Of a stretch of DNA of 64,000 nucleotides, positions 14,885 to 24,888 are shown one piece after another. Source of the stretch: CAG-791 sp963593905 (GTDB lineage: Bacteria; Bacillota; Clostridia; Lachnospirales; Lachnospiraceae); contig CAVBBL010000010.1 of assembly GCA_963593905.1 (NCBI GenBank), forward strand, positions 1-64,000, written 5' to 3'. The position numbers were made by a program, and so were the translations under genes. Under the pieces are notes generated by a model. The model searched no databases and was not told where the DNA came from. It saw only the letters and a list, made by a program, of their open reading frames with translations. Numbering within the stretch: position 1 is the first letter of the stretch; the number at the start of each line of letters is the position of its first letter.

Positions 14885-16981
14885 TTACCTGCCCGCCACA
14901 TAGGCAATGGTACTAAGCGCTGTACAGATATTTAAAAAGGGTATCATCCACAAAAGCCGCTGCTGTGTTTTTTCTGTCAGAACAATGCGGCGATTCTGCA
15001 GGATAAAGGGAAGGAACAACAGATAAGGAATAAAATATCTGCCCTGAATGCCTCGAATAGGACTGACGCCCTCATCCCAAAATCCTGTCGTTGTGATCAA
15101 AAAAGTAAGCTGTACTGCCAACAAACCGGACAGCAGCATCGCGATTCCAGCGAAACGCTCTCTCCCCGTCACATAATCTCCCGGCAGCCCCTGTGTCATC
15201 AATAGCACAAAGACCGTCAGCACTGCAAAGAAAAGCAAATCAGAGGAAGCATGCAGCGGCAGGCCATTCCCCATCAGGCACTGCTTCGCCAGGTAATCCG
15301 CCTCCTCAAACAGATCTCCTGCCAGGATATAGATGGTCTTCACGGGATGCTGCAGGATCCAACCCACGGTAAAAGCGGTAGGCTTCTGTGTTTCCTCTGG
15401 CTGACTGTCACCCTCTGCTGCTGCCGTGTTTTCCTCTATCTGCTTGCTGCTCTCTGATACTGCAGTGCTCTCTTCTGTTAAATCATCATTTCCCTGCTCT
15501 GCGTACAATTCCATGTCCGGCAGTGCATCTGTCTCTTCACTGGCTACCAGCCCTGCTGCCCGCAGGGAGAGCATCTCTTCCTGTCCATCCGAATCACCTT
15601 CCTGCTGTATCTCAAGGGATGCCGTGGATGCAGCCTCTGAACTGGTTTTGGGCAGCAGATAGAAAGAAAGCGCCTGCCATTGAATGCAGATCAATAAAAC
15701 GCCCGCCGCAAAAAGAGCAGAAAACAGCAGCAGCGGTCTGTGCCAACGCTTTTTAAATTGCTCCCTCGGGATCAGATAAATAGCCGGGATCATAAGGATG
15801 TAGATGATCTTGACCGGCGTCATCAAGGCGGCAAAGAGCACCAATGCGATTCCATCCCGCCATCGCAGCTTTCTCTTTACATCCCGGCAATGGAGACACA
15901 CCGCCATAAAGAGAAAGACGAAGGCATTCGTCCAGATGTCATAGGAATAAGAGCAGGCCACCGAACCGATCCCCGGCAGAAAACAAATGGAAGCAAAGAG
16001 ACGCTCGTGGATGTTCGGTGCCATTTGAAGTGCCAGCCATAGCACCAGCGTATACAGCAGCAGGTTCATCACTCTGCCGCTTATGACGATCCATTGGTAG
16101 GATGTGCCCAGCAAACGGCAGAGTGTAATCGCTGCTGCCGGCAGATAATAGGGGATATTGGATGCTATATAGGGGGGCTCGGAATAACTGTAATAGCTGC
16201 CCTTTTCATTTCCCTGGGTATCCTCCCAAAAATGCATCATATACTGGAAATTACCGTTAAATTCCAGCTTCTGCAATCCGGTCCCCTCTACCAAAGGATA
16301 ATTGTCTTCATCCAGTTCCTGCTCCCCCAGCCAATGGTTGGAGAGCTGATAAGCCTTGGCAAAGTGTACCATCTCATCCGGGGCAGACAAAGGTGCCAGC
16401 GCAATCTCCCATAAAAGTCCCAATGCCAGAAACATGCAGGGGGCACTGATCCGCAGCGGAATGCTGTCCCTGTGCAGAAAAAAAATTCCTCCAAGGAGTG
16501 TCACCAGCAAGATCCATGCACAGATCCGGGTATAAAAGCACCGGGGACTCTTTTCCTCTCCGTACAAAAAGACGGTCATCTCGGTGCGCTCCCCGGTCTC
16601 ATCCTCCAAGCGAATGCTGTATTTCTGCCCAGGCTGCAGCCTGTAGGATTTGGTGATCAAATCCTTGGCGATCACTGTCCCGGACTGATCCATAGAGACC
16701 TGCTCCGCCGTCCTGCTGTAGACGACCTGCCCCTCTTCGTCAAGAATAGAGAAAGTGACCGTGGCCAGGCTCTGGAAATTTTCTATCTTCTCGATTTTTT
16801 TCCCACGATCATCGGATAAGCCGACCCCATAGATCACTTCGAAGGGCGGAGTAAAAAGTTCTCCCTCCTGCACACGGAACTCTTCCCGGTAGGTATGGCC
16901 TTTCAGGCGCAGTTCCCAGAAAGCTCCCAGTAATGCCGCCATGGCTGCCAGCAAAAGCAGAAGAACTCCCATGCGGCGCAT
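14885..16981 (-). CDS. DUF2142-like multi-pass membrane protein
   Basis: The 698-residue protein has an N-terminal helix, an outer domain and about ten membrane helices. APDEMVHFAKAYQLSN is the conserved DUF2142-type motif near the first outer loop. An acidic low-complexity insert rich in Glu/Ser/Thr (about residues 460-520) lies between helices. The frame is open 28 codons further upstream and overlaps the ABC gene, but CAGGATA before the ATG at 16981 gives a better start just after the ABC stop (16998). A membrane glycosyltransferase role is possible, not shown. Confidence 0.65.
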   Translation of the reverse strand: MRRMGVLLLLLAAMAALLGAFWELRLKGHTYREEFRVQEGELFTPPFEVIYGVGLSDDRGKKIEKIENFQSLATVTFSILDEEGQVVYSRTAEQVSMDQSGTVIAKDLITKSYRLQPGQKYSIRLEDETGERTEMTVFLYGEEKSPRCFYTRICAWILLVTLLGGIFFLHRDSIPLRISAPCMFLALGLLWEIALAPLSAPDEMVHFAKAYQLSNHWLGEQELDEDNYPLVEGTGLQKLEFNGNFQYMMHFWEDTQGNEKGSYYSYSEPPYIASNIPYYLPAAAITLCRLLGTSYQWIVISGRVMNLLLYTLVLWLALQMAPNIHERLFASICFLPGIGSVACSYSYDIWTNAFVFLFMAVCLHCRDVKRKLRWRDGIALVLFAALMTPVKIIYILMIPAIYLIPREQFKKRWHRPLLLFSALFAAGVLLICIQWQALSFYLLPKTSSEAASTASLEIQQEGDSDGQEEMLSLRAAGLVASEETDALPDMELYAEQGNDDLTEESTAVSESSKQIEENTAAAEGDSQPEETQKPTAFTVGWILQHPVKTIYILAGDLFEEADYLAKQCLMGNGLPLHASSDLLFFAVLTVFVLLMTQGLPGDYVTGRERFAGIAMLLSGLLAVQLTFLITTTGFWDEGVSPIRGIQGRYFIPYLLFLPFILQNRRIVLTEKTQQRLLWMIPFLNICTALSTIAYVAGR

Positions 16982-16997
16982 TATCCTGTTTTCCCGG

Positions 16998-18788
16998 CTA
17001 TTTACCTCTCTCTTCTGATGCCTCATAGGACGAATACTCCTTTTTACTCTGTCCTTTGGTCTCATCTAAAATTGCCTTGCCGTCCCTGATCTCGTAGACG
17101 TAATCGCAGTTCTGTATCGTGGAGAGACGGTGGGCGATGATCAGCAGCGTCATCTCCCCATGGAGCCGCTCGATAGCTTCCATGACTGCCGCTTCTGTCT
17201 CATTGTCCAGCGCGGAAGTGGCCTCATCCAGAATCAGGATCTCCGGCTCATTATAAAGGGCTCTGGCAATACCGATTCGCTGGCGCTGCCCGCCGGAAAG
17301 CCGCACACCACCTTCCCCGATTTCTGTATCCAGGCCGTCCTTTAAGCTGTCTATAAGCTCCCGCAGCTGTGCCCGCTCTATGGCATATTGCATGCGTCTG
17401 TCATCGATCTGCTCTTCCTCGATGCCAAAGGCGATATTTCGCCGGATGGTATCGTCCAGCAGATAAATGCTCTGGGGAATGTAGCCGATCTTGTGATGCC
17501 AGGCATCCAGGTTCTGAAAGACGTCCTTGCCCCCGGCCATGATCTTTCCCTCTGAAGGTTCCAGGATTCCCAGAATCACGTCCGCCAGGGTGGTCTTGCC
17601 GGCACCGGATTGGCCGATAAAAGCCACAGAGCTGTTTTTGGGGATCTCCAGATCAAGGTGATCCAATACCTTTTTCTCATTGTCCGGATAAGAGAAGGAA
17701 ATATCCTGAACATGGATGGCATCTGTCAGTTCGATCTCTCCCCCCTCTGTTCTCGTCTCCCGTATCTTATTGAGACGCTCGATCTCCTTTAGATCCTGAT
17801 AGACCGCATCCACTGAGGCTTTTTGATACATAATATTGCTCATATACTCGGTAATGCGGTTAAAGGAGGGAAGCATCCGGAAAGCCGCCACGGCAAAGAC
17901 AGACATGACCGGCAGGAAATAATCCAGATTGGTTCCCATCATTACCTTAATGCCGATGGTTCCCAGAAGACCGGCGATACATACCGTCTCCAGCAAGGGC
18001 TTCGGGATTGCTACCAGACTGTGGTAGCTGCACTCTGTATCCGCATGGCCTTTGTAGGCCTTATCGAATTGATGATAGAAGAAATCCTCCTCATTCAGGA
18101 CCTTGATCTCCTTGATGCCTCCCAGTCCCTGCTGCACCCATTTGTTGACTTCCATGTAATAATAGCGGCTCTTTTCTCCCAATCTGGAGAGGATCTTTTT
18201 ATACACCTTAGCAAAGAGCACCAACATCAGCAGCATCAAAACCAGGATGGCCAGTGTGATGGATTTGTCCTGAATCAGCAGATAAATGAACAAAGTGGCG
18301 CAGACCATTCCCTCAGTGCACAGCTGTATACAGCCCTGTATGACTCCGTAGAAATTGCCTGCATCCACATTGATATTGCGCAGCAGCTCGGCGCTGTTTT
18401 TGGAGACATGAAACAGATAGGGCTGATGCAGATAGCAGTTCATCATCTGGTCCGAGAGGATGTGCAGGTTTTTATATACAAAACGATACTGCCTGTTGTA
18501 CATAAAAATCAAATAACAATTCTTAATGATGTAAACCAGAATCATCATGCCGATCAGCACCAGCGCAAGCTGCAGATTGGACTGTAGATGTAAAGTTCTG
18601 TAGATAAAGGAATAGTACTTCTGCTGGGACAGGGAACCGGACTGCATGATGGCTGTGATGACCGGCAGAATTGCCGATACGCCCAAAAGCTCCAGGGCAG
18701 CACCGATGACGATCAGCACGGTCATGCCAAGTAATTCCCATTTTTGTTTTGTGGATAAAATATAGCCAAGTTTCCTGATTGTCTGCAT
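16998..18788 (-). CDS. ABC transporter, fused permease and ATPase (glycolipid exporter type)
   Basis: The 596-residue half-transporter has about six membrane helices (1-320) and an ATPase domain (350-596) with Walker A GQSGAGKTT (392-400), signature LSGGQ (497-501) and Walker B ILILDEATSAL (517-527). It would act as a homodimer. Its closest relative in the window is the 47.6-kb ABC protein; both share GTSLILPVIT/GVSAILPVIT and LDDTIRRNIAFG-type blocks. Such proteins flip lipid-linked oligosaccharides (PglK type) or lipids; the cargo is inferred from location. AGAGGTAGAT precedes the ATG. Confidence 0.85.
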   Translation of the reverse strand: MQTIRKLGYILSTKQKWELLGMTVLIVIGAALELLGVSAILPVITAIMQSGSLSQQKYYSFIYRTLHLQSNLQLALVLIGMMILVYIIKNCYLIFMYNRQYRFVYKNLHILSDQMMNCYLHQPYLFHVSKNSAELLRNINVDAGNFYGVIQGCIQLCTEGMVCATLFIYLLIQDKSITLAILVLMLLMLVLFAKVYKKILSRLGEKSRYYYMEVNKWVQQGLGGIKEIKVLNEEDFFYHQFDKAYKGHADTECSYHSLVAIPKPLLETVCIAGLLGTIGIKVMMGTNLDYFLPVMSVFAVAAFRMLPSFNRITEYMSNIMYQKASVDAVYQDLKEIERLNKIRETRTEGGEIELTDAIHVQDISFSYPDNEKKVLDHLDLEIPKNSSVAFIGQSGAGKTTLADVILGILEPSEGKIMAGGKDVFQNLDAWHHKIGYIPQSIYLLDDTIRRNIAFGIEEEQIDDRRMQYAIERAQLRELIDSLKDGLDTEIGEGGVRLSGGQRQRIGIARALYNEPEILILDEATSALDNETEAAVMEAIERLHGEMTLLIIAHRLSTIQNCDYVYEIRDGKAILDETKGQSKKEYSSYEASEERGK

Positions 18789-18870
18789 ATCTACCTCTAT
18801 ATGTGTATGTCGCTCACCGGTTATGACAACGGCGACAGGACCCTTTCTCTTTGAAAATGTAACGCCAGAA

Positions 18871-19614
18871 TCAGCCTTTTATGAGCCTGCGCAGGCTGTC
18901 ATAGCAGTGCAGCCGAATCAACACAGCGATCCCTGCCTGCTTCAGCCTTGTCCCCCATCCCTTGTGGAATTTGGGATATTGGGCATTATGTCCCTCCCAT
19001 TGATGGAATGCAAAGGGCGTCACCCCTTCGTTTTCAGGCACTCTCCGCTCCTGGGCAAAATGACAGGCCACTTCCACCGGCGCAATCCGCAGCCCCTTCT
19101 GTTCTAAGAGCTGCCTGTGCCGGCTGCAAAGGAAAATATCTTCGTTTTCTCCCGGGCCGCACACCAACTGCTCCTGAGATGGCAGCGCCAGCAGACGACT
19201 GCTGCGAAGAGAAGCGCCTCCGTTGCCCACCCGGCAAAGTCTCCCTGCCTCATCCCGCGGCGCGATGTCTTTGGGCCAGGGTGCTCCGATGTAATCATAC
19301 TGCAAAAAGGCATCCTGCCACGCCCTCGGATTCACCACAAAGCCATCCCACTGCACTACCATGACAAAGGATGTCTTCACATATTGATATAATTCAAAAA
19401 GCATGAACTGATTATACGCATCAATGGAACAGATCCTGGGAATTCTGACAAAGGTGATTCCCTCCGGCAAATGCGCCGGCTCCTCATCTGTCAGCAGCAA
19501 TACCTGTCCGTATGCGACCTCTCTCATACTGTAACGCAGTGCCTTGACGGTCTCCGCCACATGGGTGGAAGCCGCCGCTGCCAACGTCACCTGCGGCAAT
19601 TGTAATTTTTTCAC
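18871..19614 (-). CDS. DUF5672 family protein (probable glycosyltransferase)
   Basis: The 247-residue cytoplasmic protein has VVQWDGFVVNPRAWQDAFLQYDYIGAPW in its middle, RVGNGGASLRS, a PGENEDIFL segment and a C-terminal FAFHQWEGHNAQYPKF, all shared with the 229-residue paralog at 45.2-45.9 kb. The family is tied to glycan loci and predicted to be glycosyltransferases. The frame could start further upstream, but AGAGGTACCA before a GTG codon at 19614 decides the start. Placed directly before an ABC exporter gene, as its paralog is placed directly after one. Confidence 0.7.
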   Translation of the reverse strand: MKKLQLPQVTLAAAASTHVAETVKALRYSMREVAYGQVLLLTDEEPAHLPEGITFVRIPRICSIDAYNQFMLFELYQYVKTSFVMVVQWDGFVVNPRAWQDAFLQYDYIGAPWPKDIAPRDEAGRLCRVGNGGASLRSSRLLALPSQEQLVCGPGENEDIFLCSRHRQLLEQKGLRIAPVEVACHFAQERRVPENEGVTPFAFHQWEGHNAQYPKFHKGWGTRLKQAGIAVLIRLHCYDSLRRLIKG

Positions 19615-19688
19615 TGGTACCTCTTTTCTGCGCGGCATAATCATGAAGAGGCGATGCACATCTCCGATTTCAGTCTGCCGCCGCAGTT

Positions 19689-20552
19689 TTATACAATCTT
19701 TAATGCGATGCCGCCGTACGCCGCCGCAAATCTGGAAAAAATGCTGGCATAGGACCCCAGGATATATCTGGTCTGGGACAGGCAAAGGGCATCGATCACC
19801 GAGGAATGCATTCCCTCCTTGCTGGAACGGCTCAGGACCTTACCGGGCTGCGACAGAATCCGCTCACCGAAAATCTCCTCCATATGACGCTGCTCTTCCC
19901 AGTCATCCGTAGCCAGAAAGAAGCAGGCCTGGGGATCCTCCTTTACTGCCTTTTTCATACTGTCCACAAACCGCTCTGTGGGACTGCCCGCCGTGGCCGG
20001 TCCATGATCCGTGCGCCGGATATGCACGCCAATACAGTGCTGCCTCTTATCCCCCAGGATTTCTGCCGCCTCTTCCAGATAGTGCTGCTTAAAGCGGATC
20101 GTCCGAAGGTCTCCCTTGCCGGTAATGCAATTATACGCCTCGAAATAGCAGCTTACTCCTTTTGCTTTTTCCTCCTCAAAGAGAGCATTGCCATCCTCAT
20201 AGCTGTTTTTGTATACCGGGCATTTCGCTTTATAATATCCGGTCAGGGTTCCATACTGCAGGGCAAAGCTTCCCCGAATCCCCAGTTCTTTCGCAATCCG
20301 GATCATACCCTTGAGGGTATGGTCCTTTTTCAGTTCCTGCAGTTTCCCCTCGAATCGGCAGCAGTCATAAACCCGGCAGGGAATATCCGCAAACTGATTT
20401 TCTTCAAATATGTCCCGATAGCAGATATCACAGTCGGACGTCTTTTGCCAGATGATGATCAGCTCCTGTCCGTATTTTTTTGCCAGTGCATAGGCGTCAG
20501 CCAGCACATAGATTCTGCTGGTCAGACCGCTGGTAGGATCACATACGATCAT
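19689..20552 (-). CDS. fucosyltransferase-fold glycosyltransferase (NodZ/O-FucT-like)
   Basis: The 287-residue protein starts with a G-x-x-S-R-x-x-x-L-A-x-A-like block (SGLTSRIYVLADAYALAKKYG, 8-28) and has GVHIRRTDHG (175-184), the donor-binding H-x-R-R-x-D motif of the fucosyltransferase superfamily that includes NodZ. The C-terminal VIDALCLSQTRYILGSYASIFSRFA is typical of that superfamily. GDP-fucose use is inferred. GGAAAGGAAATT precedes the ATG, directly after an A-type hairpin (20595-20575). Confidence 0.65.
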   Translation of the reverse strand: MIVCDPTSGLTSRIYVLADAYALAKKYGQELIIIWQKTSDCDICYRDIFEENQFADIPCRVYDCCRFEGKLQELKKDHTLKGMIRIAKELGIRGSFALQYGTLTGYYKAKCPVYKNSYEDGNALFEEEKAKGVSCYFEAYNCITGKGDLRTIRFKQHYLEEAAEILGDKRQHCIGVHIRRTDHGPATAGSPTERFVDSMKKAVKEDPQACFFLATDDWEEQRHMEEIFGERILSQPGKVLSRSSKEGMHSSVIDALCLSQTRYILGSYASIFSRFAAAYGGIALKIV

Positions 20553-20574
20553 AATTTCCTTTCCATTCTATCCA

Positions 20575-20595
20575 TGCCGCCGATAGGCTGCGGCA
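20575..20595 (-). repeat. isolated A-type hairpin before a Shine-Dalgarno site
   Basis: TGCCGC and GCGGCA arms around a 9-nt loop, followed on the minus strand by GGAAAGG and the ATG at 20552. It is module A without B, C or D. Confidence 0.5.
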
Positions 20596-20610
20596 TTCAT
20601 CCTCACAAGA

Positions 20611-21582
20611 TCAGGGATATAATCCCAGGTCATACAGATAGATCTCCTCATAGGCCGATCCCTGCAGCACGGCGCCGTAGGCGCCGCTGACCCGGCCGGC
20701 CACCAGGGCATTGCACCCGGATAAAAGGCCGATGGTCACTGCATATTCAAGCCCTTTCTGATATTGTGCCTTTACCGGGTCCGCCGCCGCAGCGTCCATC
20801 TCGTCCGTCATCTCATTAATATATCTGTCTCCGGTATCCTCGTATCGCCGCTCTCCGTAGGTCAGAAGTTTCTCTCCAAAGCGGCTTCGGAAAGCCCGCA
20901 GGGCAGAAGCATCCTCCGTAGCCAGATAAAGTACCGGACAATGGAGCCTTGCCATCATCTCCTCTGCCTTATCCATGACATCCTTCACATCCGGCTGGAT
21001 GGGATGCCCCGAGGGGCGCTTAGAGAGATAGTCTGTTCCTCTACACAATACGCCCAATACCCTTCTGTTTTGAAAGAGCGATGCCTTCGCTTTGTCGGTC
21101 TCCCCTTTTACTTTATCAGAAGGCTGCAGATAACGGGCACCTAATTTTTGCCACATTGCCCACTCTTTTGTTCTTTTTTCAATACCGGGAAGCGGTCCCT
21201 TTTCCGGCGCATTGATAGAGCTTAAGATGATGTTCTTACTGTGGGCGATATCCTGCAGTGTATAGCCGCAGGGCTGCCGGAAATAATACTCCCAGGCATT
21301 GACCTGTCCAACGACTTCCCTGGTCAAATAGGTGTTGTAGGCATTTTGCATATCTACCACCGGAATGTATCCCCGCTCCAGGGCATAGCCGATCCACCCT
21401 AAATTCGTCAGGACAAAGGAATACAGCCCCGCATTAGGGGCATTTCTTCTTATGACGAAGAACGTCTTGTCCGGATTCTCCTCTCCCCAGGAGAGATGCT
21501 TTTCTTTTTCTTTATACAGAACCACCGCCCGATTGATCAGCGGATTTTTCTGCAGGATTGTTTTAAGGATACTGTCTTTCAT
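20611..21582 (-). CDS. fucosyltransferase-fold protein, probable glycosyltransferase
   Basis: The 323-residue protein has VLGVLCRGTDY (175-185), the superfamily donor motif with Cys in place of His, an N-terminal FVIRRNAPNAGLYSFVLTNLGWIGYALERGYIPVVDMQNAY block and the C-terminal EYAVTIGLLSGCNALVAGRVSGAYGAVL. This pattern recurs in bacterial glycan loci; donor and acceptor are unknown. The ATG overlaps the preceding gene's stop as ATGA, so the two are translationally coupled. Confidence 0.6.
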   Translation of the reverse strand: MKDSILKTILQKNPLINRAVVLYKEKEKHLSWGEENPDKTFFVIRRNAPNAGLYSFVLTNLGWIGYALERGYIPVVDMQNAYNTYLTREVVGQVNAWEYYFRQPCGYTLQDIAHSKNIILSSINAPEKGPLPGIEKRTKEWAMWQKLGARYLQPSDKVKGETDKAKASLFQNRRVLGVLCRGTDYLSKRPSGHPIQPDVKDVMDKAEEMMARLHCPVLYLATEDASALRAFRSRFGEKLLTYGERRYEDTGDRYINEMTDEMDAAAADPVKAQYQKGLEYAVTIGLLSGCNALVAGRVSGAYGAVLQGSAYEEIYLYDLGLYP

Positions 21583-22556
21583 ATCCGTTTTGTCTCCTTA
21601 GGCAGCAGCATCTTTTCCGCTATTTTGTCCATTCTCCGAAGGACGGCTCTCCCATAGCGGTATCTCCAGAGAAACTGTGTGCGACGAAGGTAACCTAAAA
21701 CACCATTGCGGTTATCCGGGAAATCTATGTACCGGAAATAATCTTCTCCGTACGTTTCCACAAATTCCTTCATTTCCTTCTGCCACCAATATTCTCTTTC
21801 CCTAAGGCCGTTTCGTCCCAGGTCAATACCCGCCTCTTTATAAGCCAACAGCCAGGATTCCGGTATTTTCTCCATCTTTTTCGGAGTGTCCATGTGATGA
21901 TACATACGATAGATTTCGAAAACACTCTTTTCGGGATGATGAATCCGCTCATAGCATTGATACCAGAGATTTTTACACTTCATCCGGTCCCAGTCCGTGT
22001 ACTGAAAGTGCATGACTTCTATATCGGAAAGCACTCTTTCCTCCCCATTTACAGGCAGGGGTACACGGATGCTGTGCATTTCCCGACCCTCGTGGGGGGT
22101 CCCGTCATCCATCATGGCGAAGATATTTTCCTCCCCTTCCGTCATCCAGAAATGGGAAAAATCTGCGGCAATACAGGGCCATTTCATTCGGAAAACTGTC
22201 CCCGGCACTGCGGTGATCATTTCCTCCCACTCCGGCGAATCCGAAAAATTGCCTGTGAGAAATTCATCCGCATCCAGTGCCACCAGAAGCTTTTTCCCGG
22301 AGATCTTCCTCGCCTCCTCGATCAGAAGTTTCTGACGCCCGTTTTCATTAAAGCTCTCCGACGGATTGCTGATCAGACGCACCTTGGGAAATTGCTGACA
22401 GATCTTTGCCGTCCTGTCCTGGGAATGCTGATCTGCCACGATGATGCAGTCTGCCCAGAGAGAGGCCGCCGCCAGAAACCGTTCCATGATCCATTCTTCA
22501 TTTTTAACCGGTGTCATGCAAATGACCTTGGCACGCTCTTTCTCCAATTCCTTCAA
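21579..22556 (-). CDS. GT2 family glycosyltransferase
   Basis: The 325-residue GT-A enzyme has MTPVKNEEWIMERFL (14-28), a catalytic-type DADEFL (95-100) in place of the plain D-x-D, and a basic C-terminal part. The pattern resembles the SunS/WaaE-like branch of GT2. The start codon is TTG, with GAGAGGATAGGA just upstream. It overlaps the next gene by 4 nt. Confidence 0.8.
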   Translation of the reverse strand: MKELEKERAKVICMTPVKNEEWIMERFLAAASLWADCIIVADQHSQDRTAKICQQFPKVRLISNPSESFNENGRQKLLIEEARKISGKKLLVALDADEFLTGNFSDSPEWEEMITAVPGTVFRMKWPCIAADFSHFWMTEGEENIFAMMDDGTPHEGREMHSIRVPLPVNGEERVLSDIEVMHFQYTDWDRMKCKNLWYQCYERIHHPEKSVFEIYRMYHHMDTPKKMEKIPESWLLAYKEAGIDLGRNGLREREYWWQKEMKEFVETYGEDYFRYIDFPDNRNGVLGYLRRTQFLWRYRYGRAVLRRMDKIAEKMLLPKETKRI

Positions 22557-22605
22557 TCCTATCCTCTCTCCCGGAATGCTTTGCTATGAAAAGGCAAGGG
22601 TAATC

Positions 22606-23664
22606 TCATTTCCCTGCTTTTTCTCCCAGCAGCCATTTTCCTCCCATGGGAATCCTTTCTATGACCACGATGACCGCCAAAGAAACTAACATTATCCCCA
22701 AAGTTTCCAACAGGGCCATTTTAACATGAAAGCCATCCGCCGGAACCTTTCGCAGAACTTCTGTACACAGATACCCCGAAATCAAATAGATTCCCATGGT
22801 CTTTCTGCCGAGAAATGAAAGACCATTCCAAACTTTGTCAAAGCCGTGCGCATGGCCTGCTGTTTTGTCATAGAGAAACCATACCGCTGCCGCCACTGTC
22901 ACACTGCCGCTGATTCCGATCACGATATAGTGAATCCTGTAGGAAAGCAAAGAAACCTGCAGACTCTCCGTCAGCTGCCTGACCAAAAGAGGCACATATA
23001 TGAGAAAACATGGCACCGTTATCGCAAGCTTCTCCAGCCATCCATGGCTTTTCTCTTTTCTTTTTCTTTTCGATATTCCTACCAGATAACCTGTCAGAAA
23101 AAGCGGCCAGTTCGTGATGTACGTATTCAGGTTGCAGAAATTCTCCGGTACATCGATCCGGCAGGTGCACAGGTAAAGCAGCACGAACAGGAGCATACTG
23201 TATTGGCCCAGGCATCCTCCCACCGTCACGATCACAGTATACAGAAAAACCGCCCATAAAAACCATTGACTGCTGAAAAAATACAATAACCATGTCCCCG
23301 GCAATTCCCCCCATGCAGGAGGCCCGCCATTTAGGACAGCGCTGCTCCATACATAGATTTCATAGAGTACACTCCATGAAAAGATCGGAATCACAAGAGA
23401 CTGTATCCTGTGCACGAGACATTCTTTCCCCGCATAGCGCTCCCGGCTTCCTGCCGTAAAATATCCGGCTATAAGCATGAACAGAGGCATGTGGAAGCTG
23501 TAGATCCCAATATACAATGGATTGCTTTGAAATGTACCGTTTCCCTCATAGATACGCCCGCTGCCGAATTGGATGCAATGCCCCAATACCACCAGAATAA
23601 TGGCTATTCCCTTCAGGATATCCGGATATGGGTCTCTTTTCTGCCGTACTCCCTCTCTCTCCAT
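22606..23664 (-). CDS. acyltransferase 3 family membrane protein (glycan O-acetyltransferase)
   Basis: The 352-residue protein has about ten membrane helices and the family hallmarks DILKGIAIILVVLGH (near 14-28) with its catalytic His, and SFHMPLFMLIAGYF (near 56-69). Members such as OafA and WecH move acyl groups, usually acetyl, to sugars across the membrane. The ATG follows the TAG stop of the upstream gene with no gap, with GGGGAGAG serving as ribosome site. Confidence 0.85.
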   Translation of the reverse strand: MEREGVRQKRDPYPDILKGIAIILVVLGHCIQFGSGRIYEGNGTFQSNPLYIGIYSFHMPLFMLIAGYFTAGSRERYAGKECLVHRIQSLVIPIFSWSVLYEIYVWSSAVLNGGPPAWGELPGTWLLYFFSSQWFLWAVFLYTVIVTVGGCLGQYSMLLFVLLYLCTCRIDVPENFCNLNTYITNWPLFLTGYLVGISKRKRKEKSHGWLEKLAITVPCFLIYVPLLVRQLTESLQVSLLSYRIHYIVIGISGSVTVAAAVWFLYDKTAGHAHGFDKVWNGLSFLGRKTMGIYLISGYLCTEVLRKVPADGFHVKMALLETLGIMLVSLAVIVVIERIPMGGKWLLGEKAGK

Positions 23665-24888
23665 CTACTCTCCCCGGTACAACTTTACCAGCTTTTCACA
23701 ATAGCTCTCCAAGGTATCAAAATGTGACATCCATGCTTTTGTGTGGGCGCTGTATTCCCTGCAGGTATCCGGTGACTGCCATAATCTGTGGATAGCCTCT
23801 GTCAGACTGTCCGCATCACCGCCTCTGAAAAGCTCTCCGGTCTGGCAGCCTTCCTTCAGGCACAGCAGCTCCGGCGTGCCTCCCAGATCAGAGGCCAGCA
23901 CCGGCACGCCCAGAGCCTGCGCCTCCACGACGCTGAACGGGCAGTTTTCATACCACTCCGACGGGAAGACCACAAACTGTGCGCCGTCGATGATATCCTG
24001 CAGCGCCTGTCCTGTCAGAAATCCTTTATTCTCCACATTTTCAGCGGCATTTACCAGCTCTTCCAGCTCCCCTTTGCCGGCAAAGACAAAAGGAATCTCC
24101 GGCAGCTGCCGGCAGGCTGAAAGAAGCGTCAGAATACCCTTTTCCTGCGAATAGCGGCCAAAATAAAGGACGTAAGCGGCCTTCACGCCTTCCTGCGGCG
24201 CTTGTATTTTTGTTTCCACGAAATTATACAGGGTCACAGTCTTTTCTTTAAAGAGCGGATTTCTGGAGAGCATACGGTTCATGAATTCGCTGGGACAGAT
24301 GATCGTATCCACCAGCTCATAAGTCTTTCGTCCGGCATAGATCCGCGCCTCTATGGTTCCCAGGATACTGCGAAGCCGGGAGCCGTGTATGCATCGATTC
24401 TTCATGCAATGCCCAAAGTCCCCATAGGTACAGGCGTCACAGATCTTACCGGTCGCCGGTATCCGCAGCATATGATTGGGACAGACCCATTGGTAATCAT
24501 GGGCTGTATAAAGGATCCGCACCGATTGGCCGCTTTTTTTTTCGTAGTCTCTGATTTCTTCGATGACAGAAGGTGTCAGCTGAAAATTGATATTATTTAG
24601 ATGGACAGCATCGGGCTTAAAATCCTCCAACACGAGTCGAATTTTTGCCCTGGCTTCCCTGGAATAGATAATTTTGAAAGGATAGGTGAGTTTGGATAAT
24701 CCGCTGCCGTGAAAATCCATGTCGGCGGTATAGGAATCCACGCGGTTGCCCACTATACGCCCCGCGTGTTCCATACCGAAATATTGTACCTCATGTCCCT
24801 GGCTTTGCAGCATTTCCCCCAGCTTAAAAATATAGGTCTCAGATCCGCCGTTGGGATACAGGAATTTATTTACCATCAAAATGCGCAT
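23665..24888 (-). CDS. GT4 family glycosyltransferase
   Basis: The 407-residue GT-B enzyme has NGGSETYIFKLGEML at the N-terminus, YFGRYSQEKGILTLL in the donor domain and NCPFSVVEAQALGVPVLASDLGGTPELL, the E-x7-E region. A Cys-rich stretch in the middle (KICDACTYGDFGHCMKNRCIHG) is a feature of one GT4 subgroup and may bind metal. Start and stop adjoin both neighbours without a gap, so it is translated as part of a coupled series. Confidence 0.85.
   Translation of the reverse strand: MRILMVNKFLYPNGGSETYIFKLGEMLQSQGHEVQYFGMEHAGRIVGNRVDSYTADMDFHGSGLSKLTYPFKIIYSREARAKIRLVLEDFKPDAVHLNNINFQLTPSVIEEIRDYEKKSGQSVRILYTAHDYQWVCPNHMLRIPATGKICDACTYGDFGHCMKNRCIHGSRLRSILGTIEARIYAGRKTYELVDTIICPSEFMNRMLSRNPLFKEKTVTLYNFVETKIQAPQEGVKAAYVLYFGRYSQEKGILTLLSACRQLPEIPFVFAGKGELEELVNAAENVENKGFLTGQALQDIIDGAQFVVFPSEWYENCPFSVVEAQALGVPVLASDLGGTPELLCLKEGCQTGELFRGGDADSLTEAIHRLWQSPDTCREYSAHTKAWMSHFDTLESYCEKLVKLYRGE

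Noticed and set aside
16982..17065. Longer start for the DUF2142-like gene overlapping the ABC gene
   Set aside because: It would overlap the ABC coding end by 68 nt and add a highly charged stretch, while CAGGATA before 16981 gives a start directly ahead of the membrane helix.
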